Shown here: positions 1 through 9,885 of the stretch, piece after piece
Layout: the number at the start of each line of letters is the position of its first letter
How positions within the stretch are numbered: position 1 is the stretch's first letter
Assembly (NCBI GenBank): GCA_030949325.1
Contig: JAUZSQ010000075.1
Span: 1 to 44,826 of the forward strand
Direction of reading: 5' to 3'
Length of the DNA: 44,826 nt
DNA from: Sulfurovum sp.
Lineage (GTDB): Bacteria; Campylobacterota; Campylobacteria; Campylobacterales; Sulfurovaceae
Translations under genes and position numbers: made by a program
Notes under the pieces: model-generated
The model's input: only the letters and a program-made list of their open reading frames with translations
What the model was told of the DNA's origin: nothing
Database searches by the model: none

Positions 1-1735
1 AAGATGGTCGTCAAATAATAACAAAATTAAAAGATAGAGATAGAATAGTTTTTCAAACTATGAGAAAAATACTGAATTTCCTAATCTCAAAGGAGTAAAG
101 ATTATTTTGATGTATCTCAATCCCTTATGCAAAAGTTTATTTTGAAAATCAGATGGGGATGAGGAAGTGTAGAGTTTGGTTCAGTTTTTTTATCTATTAA
201 TGGTTTTAGAATACCACCTTATGGAGATATTGATAATGATGCTTTTGGTATGGAAGTTAGAAAAAATCAAAGGAAGAAGCAGATATTTAAGTAATCGTGA
301 ATTAATAGGAAGAATTACTTGAGATAGAAGATGAGAAGAACAATATCACGTTATTTCAAGTAGAGAAGGTATCGTTCAAAATGAAAACTTTAAACAACTT
401 TATACATAAATCAACAAAATCAACAAAATCTCAAAAAAAAGAACAATGGTTTCTTCTATAAAACATTACGAAGGTTAAGAAAAATATGTGGTTGAAAGGT
501 ATTAGATGGGATAGTGTACCTAAAGATATAACTTCTTGAAGTAACAATACAGAGAAAATAATACAACAAAAGGATTGGAAACAAAGCACAAAGAGTTATA
601 TCTTTTAGATAGAGAAGCAAGACGTCAAAATATCAGTAAGAAAATCTTTAAAATTATGAGTCTTAGTTCTAAAGATATAATAGATTTTATATTTAGGTAA
701 TGATATTATGAGACAATCTTGTTGAAAATAATAAATTAAATACACAAAAAAATTTAACACACTTTTTAGAAGAGTTTGAAGTAAAATTCCACTCATTATG
801 CAATAGATAAAAGAACAGAAAAATCTATTAAGAAGGAAATGATAAAAAGTATTAATGATGAAATCTTGATAAGAAAAGTTGAGAGATTTTATATTTACTA
901 ATAGAATGAGAATATTATAGATGAAGTTCTAGAGAAGGAAGTCTCGTATAAAGAATTAGATAAGGCATTAATTGTTTTAGAAACAAAAAAGAACTTTTAG
1001 AACAAGAAAAAGAAACATTAAAAAAACAAAAAGAACAAAGTAAAGCTCAAGTTACTAAACTAAAAACATTTTGTCTAAGGATACAAAAGAGTTAGTTGCT
1101 TTCCAACATCATATAGGTTTTGTATGCAAATACAGCAAAAAGATTATGCGTTGGAGATACGATAAGGCAAGTAAAAAATAATGAATTTGATCAAAATGAA
1201 TATTTAGATAACCTTCAAGTAGTAGTATTAGAATTGAAAAAATTAAAATTATAAGTAAATATATTACTATAGAAAATTATTTAAGTGCAGAAAAAAAGGT
1301 TAATGATGATTTAGTTCAATTTATTTTTAATTATACTAAATCTATATATGAGTCTACGACAAATAAAGAATTTATGATAACTATAAATAAAAATGATATA
1401 AAATATATGTGTAAATTTGAACCAATTAAAATAAATATTATTTTAGATAATCTTTTAAGTAATTCAAAAAAAGAAACGATAAATGCAAAGAATGTAACAA
1501 TTAATTTTTTTCAAAGAAAAGATATATTAATGATGGAATATCTTGATGATGGAAGTGGCATAGACTCTTCCATTGTTGATTTAGATACTATTTTTGATAT
1601 AGGAATTGGTAACTACAACCAAAGGTTCAGGACTTGGAATGTATCATGTAAAAAATTATTAAATGATATGAAGTCAACAATAGCAGTAGAAAGACAATCT
1701 ATAGGGATAAAATTTTTAGTAAGGTTTGGAATATG
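1..1735 (+). pseudogene. Broken HSP90/GHKL-type ATPase (histidine-kinase-like), 5' end outside window
   Basis: Joining short open pieces in all three forward frames gives one protein. Its early part (about 1-480) has phrases such as RIVFQTMRK and SSREGIV, which are like the HSP90-type first ATPase region of large ATP-binding proteins. A middle part (about 490-830) contains an RWDSVPKDIT-like stretch. A charged coiled-coil-like segment rich in K, E and Q follows (about 960-1080). The last piece, 1374-1735, is a clear GHKL ATPase domain: N-box IILDNLLSNSKK, G1 box LDDGSGID, G2-like IFDIGIG. At least ten frame changes or stops break it, far more than in the genes downstream. It runs directly into the response-regulator remnant, so the two probably formed one operon. 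The domain family is clear; any role in signalling or defence is inference. Confidence 0.6.
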
Positions 1736-2637
1736 AAGTTAAAATATAAAAATTCTTTGGATAGGGGATGAAAAAGATTCTATAGGGATAAAATCTAAAA
1801 ATATTAGAAGAGTATCTTGAAGATGATTATGGTTTCGAGTGTAAAAAAGAAGATATAATGATAGATCAGATTATGAAGAATTTTTAGAAAAGATATGTAG
1901 ATAATAATAAGATAAAAGTGAATTCAGATATAGAAGAATTTGATTTACTATTAGTTGATTTCAATCTAGGAGAAGAAAGAGCATACTGGTGATAAGTTAA
2001 TTCAAATAATTAGAGAATGATAGTATTTATTCCTGAAATACTCTTTTCTCTTCTGACCTTGATTCTTTACGTGAAAGATTAACCCATCATATTCTAGATG
2101 GGGTATTCACATCTGTTAGAGATGAATTAGAGGATAAGGTTAAAAAACTTATAAAAGTAACCATTAAAAAAGTACAAGATGTAAATAATCTTCGTGGCTT
2201 GATTATGGCTGAGGTTTGCAGAACTTGATAGAATTAAGGAAAAAATTATTATCAAGGCTACATCTATAGAAGGTGGATTTGATACACGAGAGTACATTTT
2301 AAAAACTTTAAAAAAATCTTATTCTGATAATTTAAAACAGGTTGAAAAATATAAAGAAGATAGTGATTGTATTGAATAAGTTGTATGTTGATAGTGATAA
2401 AAAAGCAAGAACTATTAATAAAGTAGAAACTAGTTTCGATGAAGAAAAATATCGTAAGACTATTTTAGGGAAAAGAAATAAGTTTGCTCATGTAGAGGAG
2501 TGTGATGGTTTTGACGAAAAGGGATTGCGTAAAGTTATTGGAGATATACCTTTTACTGAAGAAAATGTATTGAAATACGAAAAGAAATTAGAGAATATAA
2601 GAAATTATTAAAAGCTATTGAAAAACAATTAACTTAA
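1733..2637 (+). pseudogene. Broken response regulator receiver with HEPN-like C-terminal region
   Basis: The ATG at 1733 overlaps the end of the ATPase remnant. After correcting a five-A run the protein starts with KILWIGDEKDS, the acidic-pocket strand of a receiver domain. The phosphoacceptor strand is LLLVDFNL (about 1945-1968), followed by GDKLIQIIRE. An all-alpha second half follows, ending near 2637. It contains RNKFAH at 2474-2491, the R-x4-H arrangement seen in HEPN domains, within a GKRNKFAHVEE context. At least five frameshifts break the gene, including one near 2340 and one near 2610. Its stop abuts the next gene. The receiver call is firm. The HEPN call rests on one motif and the helical context, so an RNase role is only a suggestion. 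Confidence 0.55.
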
Positions 2638-2638
2638 A

Positions 2639-3871
2639 ATGAATCATAAAAATATAATAATTATCGGTGCAGGTGCATCTGGGCTTATCTCGGCTATCGT
2701 TCTTGCTCGTGAGGGTAAATATGTACTTGTACTCGAACAAAATAACAAAGTAGGCAAAAAAATCCTTGTCTCAGGCAATGGAAAATGTAATATTACAAAC
2801 AAAGATATTCACATCAATCGTTTTTATTCACATAATCTACCCTTTGTCGCTCAAGTCTTGCAAGGCTATGACTTTACTGTGGTAGAACACTTTTTTCATT
2901 CTATAGGCTTGTGCCTTAGCCAAGGCAAAGAGGGGCAAATGTTTCCTCTGTCTTTACAAGCCTCTTCTGTCGTCACGCTTTTGGTTGCAGAGGCTACGCG
3001 TTTGGGTGTAGAGATACTCTGTGATGCCAAGGTCACTGCTATTAGCAAAAAGAAAGACACCTTTATAGTAGAGAGTACCCAAGGACAAAAACAAGCACAG
3101 CAACTGCTTATCGCTTCGGGGTCTCCTGCTTCACCCCAATTAGGAGGGTCTAATTCGGGTTATGCTTTTGCTAGTAAAATGGGTCATACGCTCCTTCCTC
3201 GCCATCCCTCTTTAGTACAGCTATGTTCAGAGGAATCATGGGTCAAAGTCTGTGCAGGAGTCAAGGTAGCAGGTCTAGCCAAGCTCTATGCCAATGGTCA
3301 ATATATTGCAGAGAAAAAGGGTGATTTACTCTTTACCAAATATGGTGATTAGTGGTTTGGCTATCCTTGATTTGAGTCGAGAAGTGAGTACACGTTTGGC
3401 TCTTTTTGACAGCTGTCAATTGCGTCTTGACCTCTTGCCTCAGTGGAACAGAGAAAAACTTAGCCATATTTTATTGGGTATGATACACACACAAAGTGAC
3501 AAGCCTTTGAGTTTATGGCTTCAAGGTCTGCTCAATCACAAGCTCATCTCGATTGTGATAAAACAATCGAAAAGTACTATCCAAACCTCTCATCAGCTCA
3601 ACCGAAAAGAGATAAACAAACTCGTCCATAGCATTAAAAATCTCAAACTCTCTATTAGCGATACCAAGGGCTTTACTGGGGCAGAGGCTAGTACAGGGGG
3701 TGTTGATACCACAGAAATCAATCCTCTCACGATGGAATCACTCAAAGTCAAGAACCTGTTCTTTGCAGGAGAAATACTTGATGTAGATGGAGACAGAGGG
3801 GATTTAACTTTCATTTTGCATGGGTATGTGGATTAAGGATGCAAACAGATGCTATAATTGCCAAAAAGTAG
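2639..3871 (+). CDS. BaiN/HI0933-family FAD-binding flavoprotein (frameshifted twice)
   Basis: This is a predicted FAD-dependent oxidoreductase of the HI0933/YhiN/BaiN family (about 400 residues), a family whose physiological substrate is mostly unknown. The N-terminus has the dinucleotide-binding loop GAGASGLISA (residues about 9-18), followed by the family signature SGNGKCNITN. Near the C-terminus are TGGVDTTEINPLTMES and FFAGEILDVDGDRG, which contact FAD in this family. The reading frame breaks at about 3346 (an extra base before ISGLAIL) and again in the G run at 3798-3801. Removing the second break restores the usual GDRGGFNFHFAW end and moves the stop to 3869-3871. Total length then fits the family. 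Both shifts are single bases, so a sequencing indel is as likely as a real mutation. Confidence 0.8.
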
Positions 3872-3877
3872 TATTCT

Positions 3878-4555
3878 TTGGCATCCTTTCAACAACATGT
3901 AAACATTTCGGTTATCGCTTCAGGGGTACTGGTCGTACCTTTACATAGTGCAGGTCTTTTGAGTATCTATGAATCTCTCGTCATGCTCATTTTGGGTGTC
4001 GTTGGAGGAATGCTTCCTGATTTAGATTTAGACCACTCGAAACCCAGTCAAATATTCTTTCGGATACTCTCTATCTTTGTACCCTTAATGATTCTATTAC
4101 AATTTTCAGAAGAAGTACCCGTCATTCAAATGATGATACTATGGGTGATTTTCGGTCTATTCTTGCATTTTGTCTTACGCAAGACCCTTGCCCAAATGAC
4201 CACGCACAGAGGGATATTTCATACTATTCCTATGGGTATACTGTTTGCACAAATGGCACTTTATACTTCCCAAGAACTCTTAGAACAGACAGTATTTGTC
4301 TCTAGTATCGTGGCATTTTTTATCTTTTTTGGCTTCATCATACACCTACTCTTAGATGAAATCTATAGTGTCAATTTCGCAGGTATCCAAATGAAGAAGT
4401 CCTTTGGTACAGCACTCAAAATCTATGACAAAAATAACCTCATCGGTACAGCTATACTGTATATTCTCATCCTCGTATTTTTGCAATACGCCCCTATAGA
4501 ATCCGATATTTTTATAGAGATTCTTAGTATACTCAAAGACATAAAACTATTTTAA
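3878..4555 (+). CDS. YdjM/DUF457-like membrane metal-dependent hydrolase
   Basis: This 225-residue protein has about six hydrophobic segments and the polar motifs of the YdjM (DUF457) membrane hydrolase family. The motifs are GMLPDLDLDHSKP (residues about 47-59), THRGIFHTIP (about 111-120) and HLLLDEIYS (about 158-166), whose Asp and His residues are the expected metal ligands. The family is linked to membrane-bound metal-dependent hydrolysis, but the substrate here is unknown. I chose TTG at 3878 because an in-frame stop lies three codons upstream and no ATG occurs near the N-terminus. It begins seven bases after the corrected end of the flavoprotein gene. It overlaps the convergent mqnA by nine bases. 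Confidence 0.75.
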   Translation: MASFQQHVNISVIASGVLVVPLHSAGLLSIYESLVMLILGVVGGMLPDLDLDHSKPSQIFFRILSIFVPLMILLQFSEEVPVIQMMILWVIFGLFLHFVLRKTLAQMTTHRGIFHTIPMGILFAQMALYTSQELLEQTVFVSSIVAFFIFFGFIIHLLLDEIYSVNFAGIQMKKSFGTALKIYDKNNLIGTAILYILILVFLQYAPIESDIFIEILSILKDIKLF

Positions 4556-5185
4556 ACCCAAAAACTTTTTGAGCGAACGTTTGGCCTTACTGTCTAGGGT
4601 ATAGTGAATATGTTCCAAGTACCATAAAAGCTGTTTGGGCGTAATATCCCTTTTTTGGGCTTCTCTTTTGAGTAGGTATTGGGGTATTTTTATCTTTTGC
4701 TGTGCAAAGACTTTCGCCAATCTTTGTATAGGCTGGGCATGTTTGTTGTAGCACAGTCTTGCAAACACAAAAGGTAAGCCTGTTTTTTCATACCATGCTT
4801 CAGCCAAATCTATCCCCTCTCCACCATCAAGATAATACTTCAGTGCCGTATCACCAATGAGTACCCTACCCTCTAAATGCAAGATTTTAGCCAGTTGATT
4901 AGATGTAGCAGAGGCAGGGTCTTCTTCATTTTCTCCTTCTAAAAGCAGTACAGAATAGACTTTCTTCTTTGCTACAATACCCAAAGAGGTACAAGGGTAT
5001 TTAGCAGAGGCTACAGAAGAGATAAACCCTGCATGGATGCTTCTTTTTTTGAGGGCTTTATTAATCATAGAAGGCACATCACGTCTATAATGCAAGGCTA
5101 GATGGGTGGCATTATGTGTAATACTACGCTTTAAGAACACTTGAAATGGCAAAAGATTGAGATAAGAGATAGCACCAAATAACAT
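4547..5185 (-). CDS. mqnA: Chorismate dehydratase MqnA (futalosine menaquinone pathway)
   Basis: MqnA converts chorismate to 3-enolpyruvyl-benzoate, the first step of the futalosine route to menaquinone. The 212-residue protein starts MLFGAISYLNLLPF, where the SYLN segment is typical of the family. It keeps GRVLIGDTALKYYL and the DLAEAWYEKTGLPFVFA block (roughly residues 105-140), which forms the substrate pocket of this periplasmic-binding-like fold. The product is slightly shorter than many MqnA proteins. An SD-like GGATGAGG precedes the ATG. The gene is divergent from moaD, with a likely -10 at 5207-5212. Campylobacterota commonly use this pathway, which supports the taxonomic call. Confidence 0.85.
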   Translation of the reverse strand: MLFGAISYLNLLPFQVFLKRSITHNATHLALHYRRDVPSMINKALKKRSIHAGFISSVASAKYPCTSLGIVAKKKVYSVLLLEGENEEDPASATSNQLAKILHLEGRVLIGDTALKYYLDGGEGIDLAEAWYEKTGLPFVFARLCYNKHAQPIQRLAKVFAQQKIKIPQYLLKREAQKRDITPKQLLWYLEHIHYTLDSKAKRSLKKFLGLK

Positions 5186-5206
5186 ACCTCATCCTTTTTA
5201 AGCGTG

Positions 5207-5212
5207 ATTATA
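5207..5212 (-). promoter_or_regulatory. -10 box for mqnA
   Basis: TATAAT on the minus strand lies 21 bases upstream of the mqnA ATG in the 70-base divergent spacer. No good -35 is visible, as is common for the housekeeping sigma factor in Campylobacterota. Confidence 0.45.
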
Positions 5213-5224
5213 CCAAACAAGATT

Positions 5225-5230
5225 TATAAT
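5225..5230 (+). promoter_or_regulatory. -10 box for moaD-moaE-moeA
   Basis: TATAAT on the plus strand lies 25 bases upstream of the moaD ATG, with AGAAGGAAT between them as the ribosome-binding site. It faces away from the mqnA -10 in the same short spacer. Confidence 0.5.
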
Positions 5231-5255
5231 CGCACTATAACAGAAGGAATTTTTC

Positions 5256-5477
5256 ATGATAAAAATAGAATTTTTAGGTCCTATTGGAAAAGCACCCCTA
5301 GAGATGGAGGCCAAGACCTTAGCAGAGGTAGCCACTAAGCTCAAAGAAGAGCATGACCTAAGCCAATGGCTAGACAAATGTGCTGTAGCACTCAATGATA
5401 CTATGGTCAACGATTTGACCCTTAGCCTCAAAGATGGAGACAAAATTTCTATCTTGCCTCCTGTATGTGGTGGCTAA
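5256..5477 (+). CDS. moaD: Molybdopterin synthase sulfur carrier subunit MoaD
   Basis: MoaD is the small sulfur-carrying subunit of molybdopterin synthase; its C-terminal glycine is thiocarboxylated and donates sulfur to cyclic pyranopterin monophosphate. The 73-residue protein has the ubiquitin-like pattern (ALNDTMVND, LKDGDKISILPPVCGG) and ends in the required Gly-Gly. An AGAAGGAAT ribosome-binding site precedes the ATG. It heads a three-gene molybdenum cofactor operon, with moaE starting three bases after its stop. Confidence 0.92.
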   Translation: MIKIEFLGPIGKAPLEMEAKTLAEVATKLKEEHDLSQWLDKCAVALNDTMVNDLTLSLKDGDKISILPPVCGG

Positions 5478-5480
5478 GAT

Positions 5481-5915
5481 ATGGAACTCTATCATGGTGC
5501 ATTAGATACCAAAGAGATATTTGGCCGATGGCTAGACGAAGAAAGCCAGTCCAATTATGGAGCCTATATTCCTTTTGTAGGTACCATTCGTGCAGAAGAC
5601 GGCATAGAAGCATTGAGCTTTGATATTTATGAACCGATACTACAACAATGGTTTGATGATTGGCAAGAAAAAGCCCAAGCTTTAGGTGCAAAGGTCAAAA
5701 TGGCTCATGCCATAGGCGATGTGCCTGTACATAGTTCTTCTTATATCTCTGCGGTATTTTCATCCAAACGTAAAGTAGCCTTGGTACTGATTGAGACCTT
5801 TGTCGAAGACTTCAAAGCCAATGCACCCATTTGGAAATATGACGTAAAAGAAGGTCAGCGTATCTATGCTGAAGAAAGAAGCACTCCTATGACGGGTGCT
5901 GGATTGTTCCAATAA
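5481..5915 (+). CDS. moaE: Molybdopterin synthase catalytic subunit MoaE
   Basis: MoaE is the catalytic large subunit of molybdopterin synthase, forming a heterotetramer with MoaD and building the dithiolene of molybdopterin. The 144-residue length fits the family. Visible features are FVGTIRAEDG (residues about 32-41), the AHAIGDVPVHSSSYISAV block and NAPIWKYDV near 115-123, which holds the lysines that contact MoaD and substrate. In many MoaE proteins the first part of the middle block reads HRxG, while here it reads HAIG, a modest departure. It is tightly packed between moaD and moeA. Confidence 0.9.
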   Translation: MELYHGALDTKEIFGRWLDEESQSNYGAYIPFVGTIRAEDGIEALSFDIYEPILQQWFDDWQEKAQALGAKVKMAHAIGDVPVHSSSYISAVFSSKRKVALVLIETFVEDFKANAPIWKYDVKEGQRIYAEERSTPMTGAGLFQ

Positions 5916-5924
5916 AGGGCTTAC

Positions 5925-7125
5925 ATGATACACTTTGATACCTCAATACAAATCGTCCAAGACTTAAAAATAAACCATTATAACATCAAGAAAAACTATC
6001 TGATGGATACCTTGGGATATGTACTTGCACAAGATATTATCGCAGAAGCACAATTCTCCAGAGCTTCCTACTTCTGCGATGGATGGCTATGCTATCAAAC
6101 ACCAAGATATACACCTAGGTCGGCTCAAAATAAGTAGTATTAATCCTGCTGGAGAAGTCCTCACAGATGAGGTCATAGAAGGTAGCTGTATCAAAACCTT
6201 TACAGGGTCACTCATGCCTCAAGGGGCTGATACCTTAATACCTATTGAGAATGTCACAGTAGAAGCAGATGAAATTGTCATCACCCAAGAAGTCCCCCAA
6301 GGATTTGCTGTCAGAGCCATAGGAGAAAACTATGCCAAAGCAGAGTTACTTATCCCCAAAGGTACCAAAATAGACTTTCCTCAAATTGGTGTCATGAGTT
6401 CACTCAATATTGTCCAAGTAGAAATCTATGAAAAACCTACCATAGCCATACTCTCCACAGGCTCTGAACTCCTAGAATTAGGAGAGACACAAAGTAATAA
6501 TGCACAAATACGCTCATCTAATAACTATATACTCGAAGCCATTGTCCAAAAGTACGATGGTATTCCTTTGCAATTAGGCTGTATCAAAGATGACAAAGAG
6601 AGTATTACCCACAGTATTTCCTCTGCCTTAAAGCACTCTGATATTGTAGTCACTACAGGTGGTGTGAGTGTAGGGGATTTTGATTTTGTCAAAGATGTGA
6701 TTCATGCGTTAGGGTGTGAGGTCATCTTTCAAGGGGTACGTGTCAAACCAGGGCAACATATTATGGTCGCACGTAAAGACGATAAATTTATCATAGGCTT
6801 ACCTGGCTTTGCTTACTCTTCTACGGTCACAGCACTGCTCTACCTAGTCCCTCTCATTGCCAAACTACAGCAAGGGAAATGTAGCCTAAGACCTGTCAAA
6901 GCTACACTAAGTGACCCCTTTGTCAAACGTGCCAAAAAAGCAGAATTTACAGCCTGTAATATCTCCCTAAAAGAGGGACAATATTTTGTAGATTTTCAAG
7001 GCAAAAAAGTAGGTTCTTCTGCCATTTTGACCAATATGCTAGGAGAGGTAGCCCTGCTCTTTACAGCAGAAGATGCACAGTCTAAAGAGAGTGGAGAAGA
7101 AGTTGATATCCTTTTACTGGGCTAA
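5925..7125 (+). CDS. moeA: Molybdopterin molybdenumtransferase MoeA (one frameshift)
   Basis: MoeA inserts molybdate into adenylylated molybdopterin. The ATG at 5925 opens the N-terminal domain, and the frame shifts by one base at about 6050, just before SPELPTSAMDGYA, the family signature. After this the protein is intact: GCIKD, TTGGVSVGDFDFVKD (the MPT-binding MoCF domain) and a GLPG segment. The combined length is about 400 residues, as expected. The shift restores family sequence on both sides, so I read one gene with a possible sequencing indel. It is the last gene of the moaD-moaE-moeA operon and converges on the pqiA-like gene 14 bases away. Confidence 0.85.
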
Positions 7126-7139
7126 ATAGCTATCGGTTA

Positions 7140-7970
7140 CTAGGTATCTTTGAGCCTCTGCAACATTTTACTAGCAGATACACTCACAAGCATAGATACA
7201 AGCACATACGCCAAAAAGAAATATAATCCTACCTCTACCTCAGCACGACTCACATCCGCTTTATTGGCTGTGAGATAGACCAAGAATACAGCCACGACAA
7301 AGACATCTACCATAGACCATTTACCAATGGCTTTGAAAAAGGCTACGATATGTCCTGCAAATCTATGCTTCACGAAAATAGCAATAAAAAACAAAGAAAG
7401 TATCTTTAGAATAGGCACAATCACAGAAAAGAGTAAAATCACCGTGGCTACAACAATATCACCCGTACTAAAGAGCTTCTCAATAGAGCCTATGACCCCT
7501 TTGGATTCAAAAGAGAGGACAATATCGCCTAGGTATTCTACTTCTTTATGAATAGTGACCATCAACAGTGGAGAAATAAGCCCATAAAACAGTGTTATCA
7601 TCGCAGTGATTGACCCAAAAAAGGTATACGCACGTAAACTTATAAAGAAAAAAGAGCCTAAAACGATAGCTAAGACATACATAAAATAAAGTGTATACCC
7701 TTGGGCTTCTTGCATCAGTGCTTCTTGTTTGGCTTTTAAGAGTGCATAATCCACCTCTCTTGTCCCCTCAAACGATTCTCCTAGTAATACCTTTGCCAAT
7801 TTTTCTAATTGTAATTTGGCTTGTTCTCCTGCACCTTGAAGCATGACCATATTGGTCGTGGCTTGTTCATATTCTATCGCATACACATAGGCTTTAGCCC
7901 CCAAAAAGAGCATGACGAGCAAACAAAGACTAATCAGAGCATAGATATTACGTTTTGGGTGTGCTATCAT
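7140..7970 (-). CDS. PqiA-like (paraquat-inducible protein A) membrane protein
   Basis: This 276-residue inner-membrane protein has an N-terminal membrane segment (residues about 10-32), a charged region to about residue 90, and four further hydrophobic segments. GKWSMVDVFVVAVFLVYL near residue 215 is the hallmark of the PqiA domain. E. coli PqiA works with the MCE protein PqiB in envelope lipid transport, but there is no MCE gene here and only one PqiA domain is present. The ATG at 7970 lies inside the end of lspA (23-base overlap), suggesting translational coupling in a glmM-lspA-pqiA-like operon. Confidence 0.75.
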   Translation of the reverse strand: MIAHPKRNIYALISLCLLVMLFLGAKAYVYAIEYEQATTNMVMLQGAGEQAKLQLEKLAKVLLGESFEGTREVDYALLKAKQEALMQEAQGYTLYFMYVLAIVLGSFFFISLRAYTFFGSITAMITLFYGLISPLLMVTIHKEVEYLGDIVLSFESKGVIGSIEKLFSTGDIVVATVILLFSVIVPILKILSLFFIAIFVKHRFAGHIVAFFKAIGKWSMVDVFVVAVFLVYLTANKADVSRAEVEVGLYFFLAYVLVSMLVSVSASKMLQRLKDT

Positions 7971-8424
7971 CGTTTTTATCCTTCTCTTCTTTGTCTGAAA
8001 AGAAATAAACCCCTATCAAGAGCCACACAGCACCTATATCAATCGCTACATCAGCCAAGTTAAATACAGCAAAATTAAAACCACAATGCCAAGCCACATA
8101 ATCAACTACCCCTTCATAGATAAAACGGTCATAAAGATTGCCCAATGCCCCTCCCAAAATTAAACCCAAAGCAAAGGGATACTCTTTGATATATCTCTCT
8201 TTAAATATCACATACAAAATGACGATAATTAACACAGATTGTATCCACTTCAAATACTCCCCAAGAGAAGCGAACATCGAAAAGGCTACCCCTTTGTTGT
8301 AGTATAACACGAGGTCAATACATTCTCCTGCTCTATAATAGCCATCGACAAAAAGGACTTTGATATTTTGGTCTATGATAAAAACCCCTAAAAGTACCAA
8401 GAAAAATATAGCAAAGACACGCAT
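7948..8424 (-). CDS. lspA: Lipoprotein signal peptidase LspA
   Basis: LspA (signal peptidase II) cleaves the signal peptide of diacylated prolipoproteins in the inner membrane. The 158-residue protein has four membrane segments. Its catalytic aspartates are visible as D108 in EGVVDYV and D125 in FNLADVAID; the GGALGNLYDR block lies just before. The C-terminal tail is unusually acidic and lysine-rich. It overlaps glmM by one base and the PqiA-like gene by 23, so all three are probably co-transcribed. Confidence 0.92.
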   Translation of the reverse strand: MRVFAIFFLVLLGVFIIDQNIKVLFVDGYYRAGECIDLVLYYNKGVAFSMFASLGEYLKWIQSVLIIVILYVIFKERYIKEYPFALGLILGGALGNLYDRFIYEGVVDYVAWHCGFNFAVFNLADVAIDIGAVWLLIGVYFFSDKEEKDKNDDSTPKT

Positions 8425-9761
8425 TAGGAAAGTACCTTCTTAAAAAAGACTGTACATTCATCCATCATCGTCTCTAGTATTTGTTCATCTTTGCCTTCTA
8501 AGAGTAAACGTATTTTGTTTTCCGTACCTGAATACCTAAAGAGGTGTCTCATGCCTAGTTTTTCTACTTTTTCTTTGAGAGTATCCAAGCCTTGAATAGT
8601 CGCAAAATCTTTTTTGGCTTCAATAGGAAGGTTGACGAGCATTTGAGGATAAGAGACATAAGGATTAAAGGCTTCACTGGCTTTTTTGTCTGTCTCGACC
8701 AAGTACGCCAAGGCTTGTAGTGCTGAGGAGATACCATCTCCTGTTTTGGCATAATCAGAAAAGATAATATGTCCACTTTGTTCTCCTCCAAAGTTGATGC
8801 CTTTATCTTGCATCATCGCTACGACGTTTTTGTCCCCTACAGAGGCACGATGAAGGGTGATATCTTCAGTCTGAAGGTATTCATCTAAACCTTGATTACT
8901 CATGACCGTAGCGACCATACCCTTGCCTTTTAATGTGCCTTGATTTTTGAGATGTACAGCCAAAACACCCATCAGTTTATCGCCATCAACCACCTCACCA
9001 TATTCATCAACCATCACCAATCTATCGGCATCTCCATCTAAGGCGATACCCACATCTGCACGGACTTCACGCACGATATTTGCCAAATTCTCAGGATGCA
9101 TCGCACCACAGCCTTCGTTGATATTAAACCCATTGGGCTTGTCTCCAATGACTACCACATCAGCACCCAATTCTTTGAGAATAGTAGGTCCTACATTATA
9201 TCCTGCACCATTGGCACAATCAATCACTACCCTCTTTCCTGTGAGGCTAATCTCTTGAGGGAAAGAATTCTTGATATGGACGATATAGCGACCGATGACA
9301 TCATCAATACGTTTAGATTTACCGATATTTTTATCCACAGCTTGTGCGAGAAGGATGCGTTTGTCATCTTTGAAGATGGCTTCTATTTCTTCTTCTTTAT
9401 TACGGTTAAGCTTATTGCCTTTGTTATCAAAAAACTTAATACCATTATCATAATAAGGGTTATGTGAAGCCGAAATCATAATACCTGCATCACAACGCAT
9501 ATTCTCCGTCAAGAAAGCAATCGCAGGAGTGGGCATAGGACCAATTTGTATCACATCAAACCCTACAGCAGTAAGACCTGAGACGATAGCATTTTCTATC
9601 ATATAGCCACTTCGTCTGGTATCTTTACCTACCAATATTTTGTGGGTTTTGGCAAACTGTTTAAAATAAATCCCTGTAGCCATAGCCAAACGCATCGCAT
9701 CCATAGCAGAGACTTTCTTTCCAGCCTTGCCCCGTACCCCATCTGTTCCAAAAAGTTCCAC
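8424..9761 (-). CDS. glmM: Phosphoglucosamine mutase GlmM
   Basis: GlmM interconverts glucosamine-6-phosphate and glucosamine-1-phosphate, feeding UDP-GlcNAc for peptidoglycan and LPS. The 445-residue protein starts [11 protein letters not shown]. The phosphoserine loop is ISASHNP with catalytic Ser99, the metal loop is DGDADR (near residue 245), and [10 protein letters not shown] near the C-terminus is the phosphate-binding loop. The length matches the family and no frame problem is seen. It is first in a minus-strand operon with lspA and is divergent from rpsT. Confidence 0.95.
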   Translation of the reverse strand: MELFGTDGVRGKAGKKVSAMDAMRLAMATGIYFKQFAKTHKILVGKDTRRSGYMIENAIVSGLTAVGFDVIQIGPMPTPAIAFLTENMRCDAGIMISASHNPYYDNGIKFFDNKGNKLNRNKEEEIEAIFKDDKRILLAQAVDKNIGKSKRIDDVIGRYIVHIKNSFPQEISLTGKRVVIDCANGAGYNVGPTILKELGADVVVIGDKPNGFNINEGCGAMHPENLANIVREVRADVGIALDGDADRLVMVDEYGEVVDGDKLMGVLAVHLKNQGTLKGKGMVATVMSNQGLDEYLQTEDITLHRASVGDKNVVAMMQDKGINFGGEQSGHIIFSDYAKTGDGISSALQALAYLVETDKKASEAFNPYVSYPQMLVNLPIEAKKDFATIQGLDTLKEKVEKLGMRHLFRYSGTENKIRLLLEGKDEQILETMMDECTVFFKKVLS

Positions 9762-9847
9762 CCAAAATCCCCTTAAATAAATTGCTTAATTCTAACAAAA
9801 TAATACTAAGTTATTGTTAACTCATACATATTTAATCTATCTTTAGA

Positions 9848-9853
9848 TACAAT
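9848..9853 (+). promoter_or_regulatory. -10 box for rpsT
   Basis: TACAAT lies 33 bases upstream of the rpsT ATG within a T-rich spacer; CCAAAGGAAA before the ATG supplies the ribosome-binding site. No -35 at standard spacing is seen. Confidence 0.4.
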
Positions 9854-9885
9854 TCGCTAATTATTTTCACTCCAAAGGAAAAACT

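Noticed and set aside
605..796. Open frame of 63 codons on the minus strand
   Set aside because: It lies antisense to the ATPase remnant, whose forward frames show family sequence; composition is low-complexity Leu/Ile/Phe/Tyr from AT-rich DNA.
8947..9467. Plus-strand open frames opposite glmM
   Set aside because: They are shadows of a well-conserved, intact GlmM; sequences are Ser/Thr/Pro-rich without family features.
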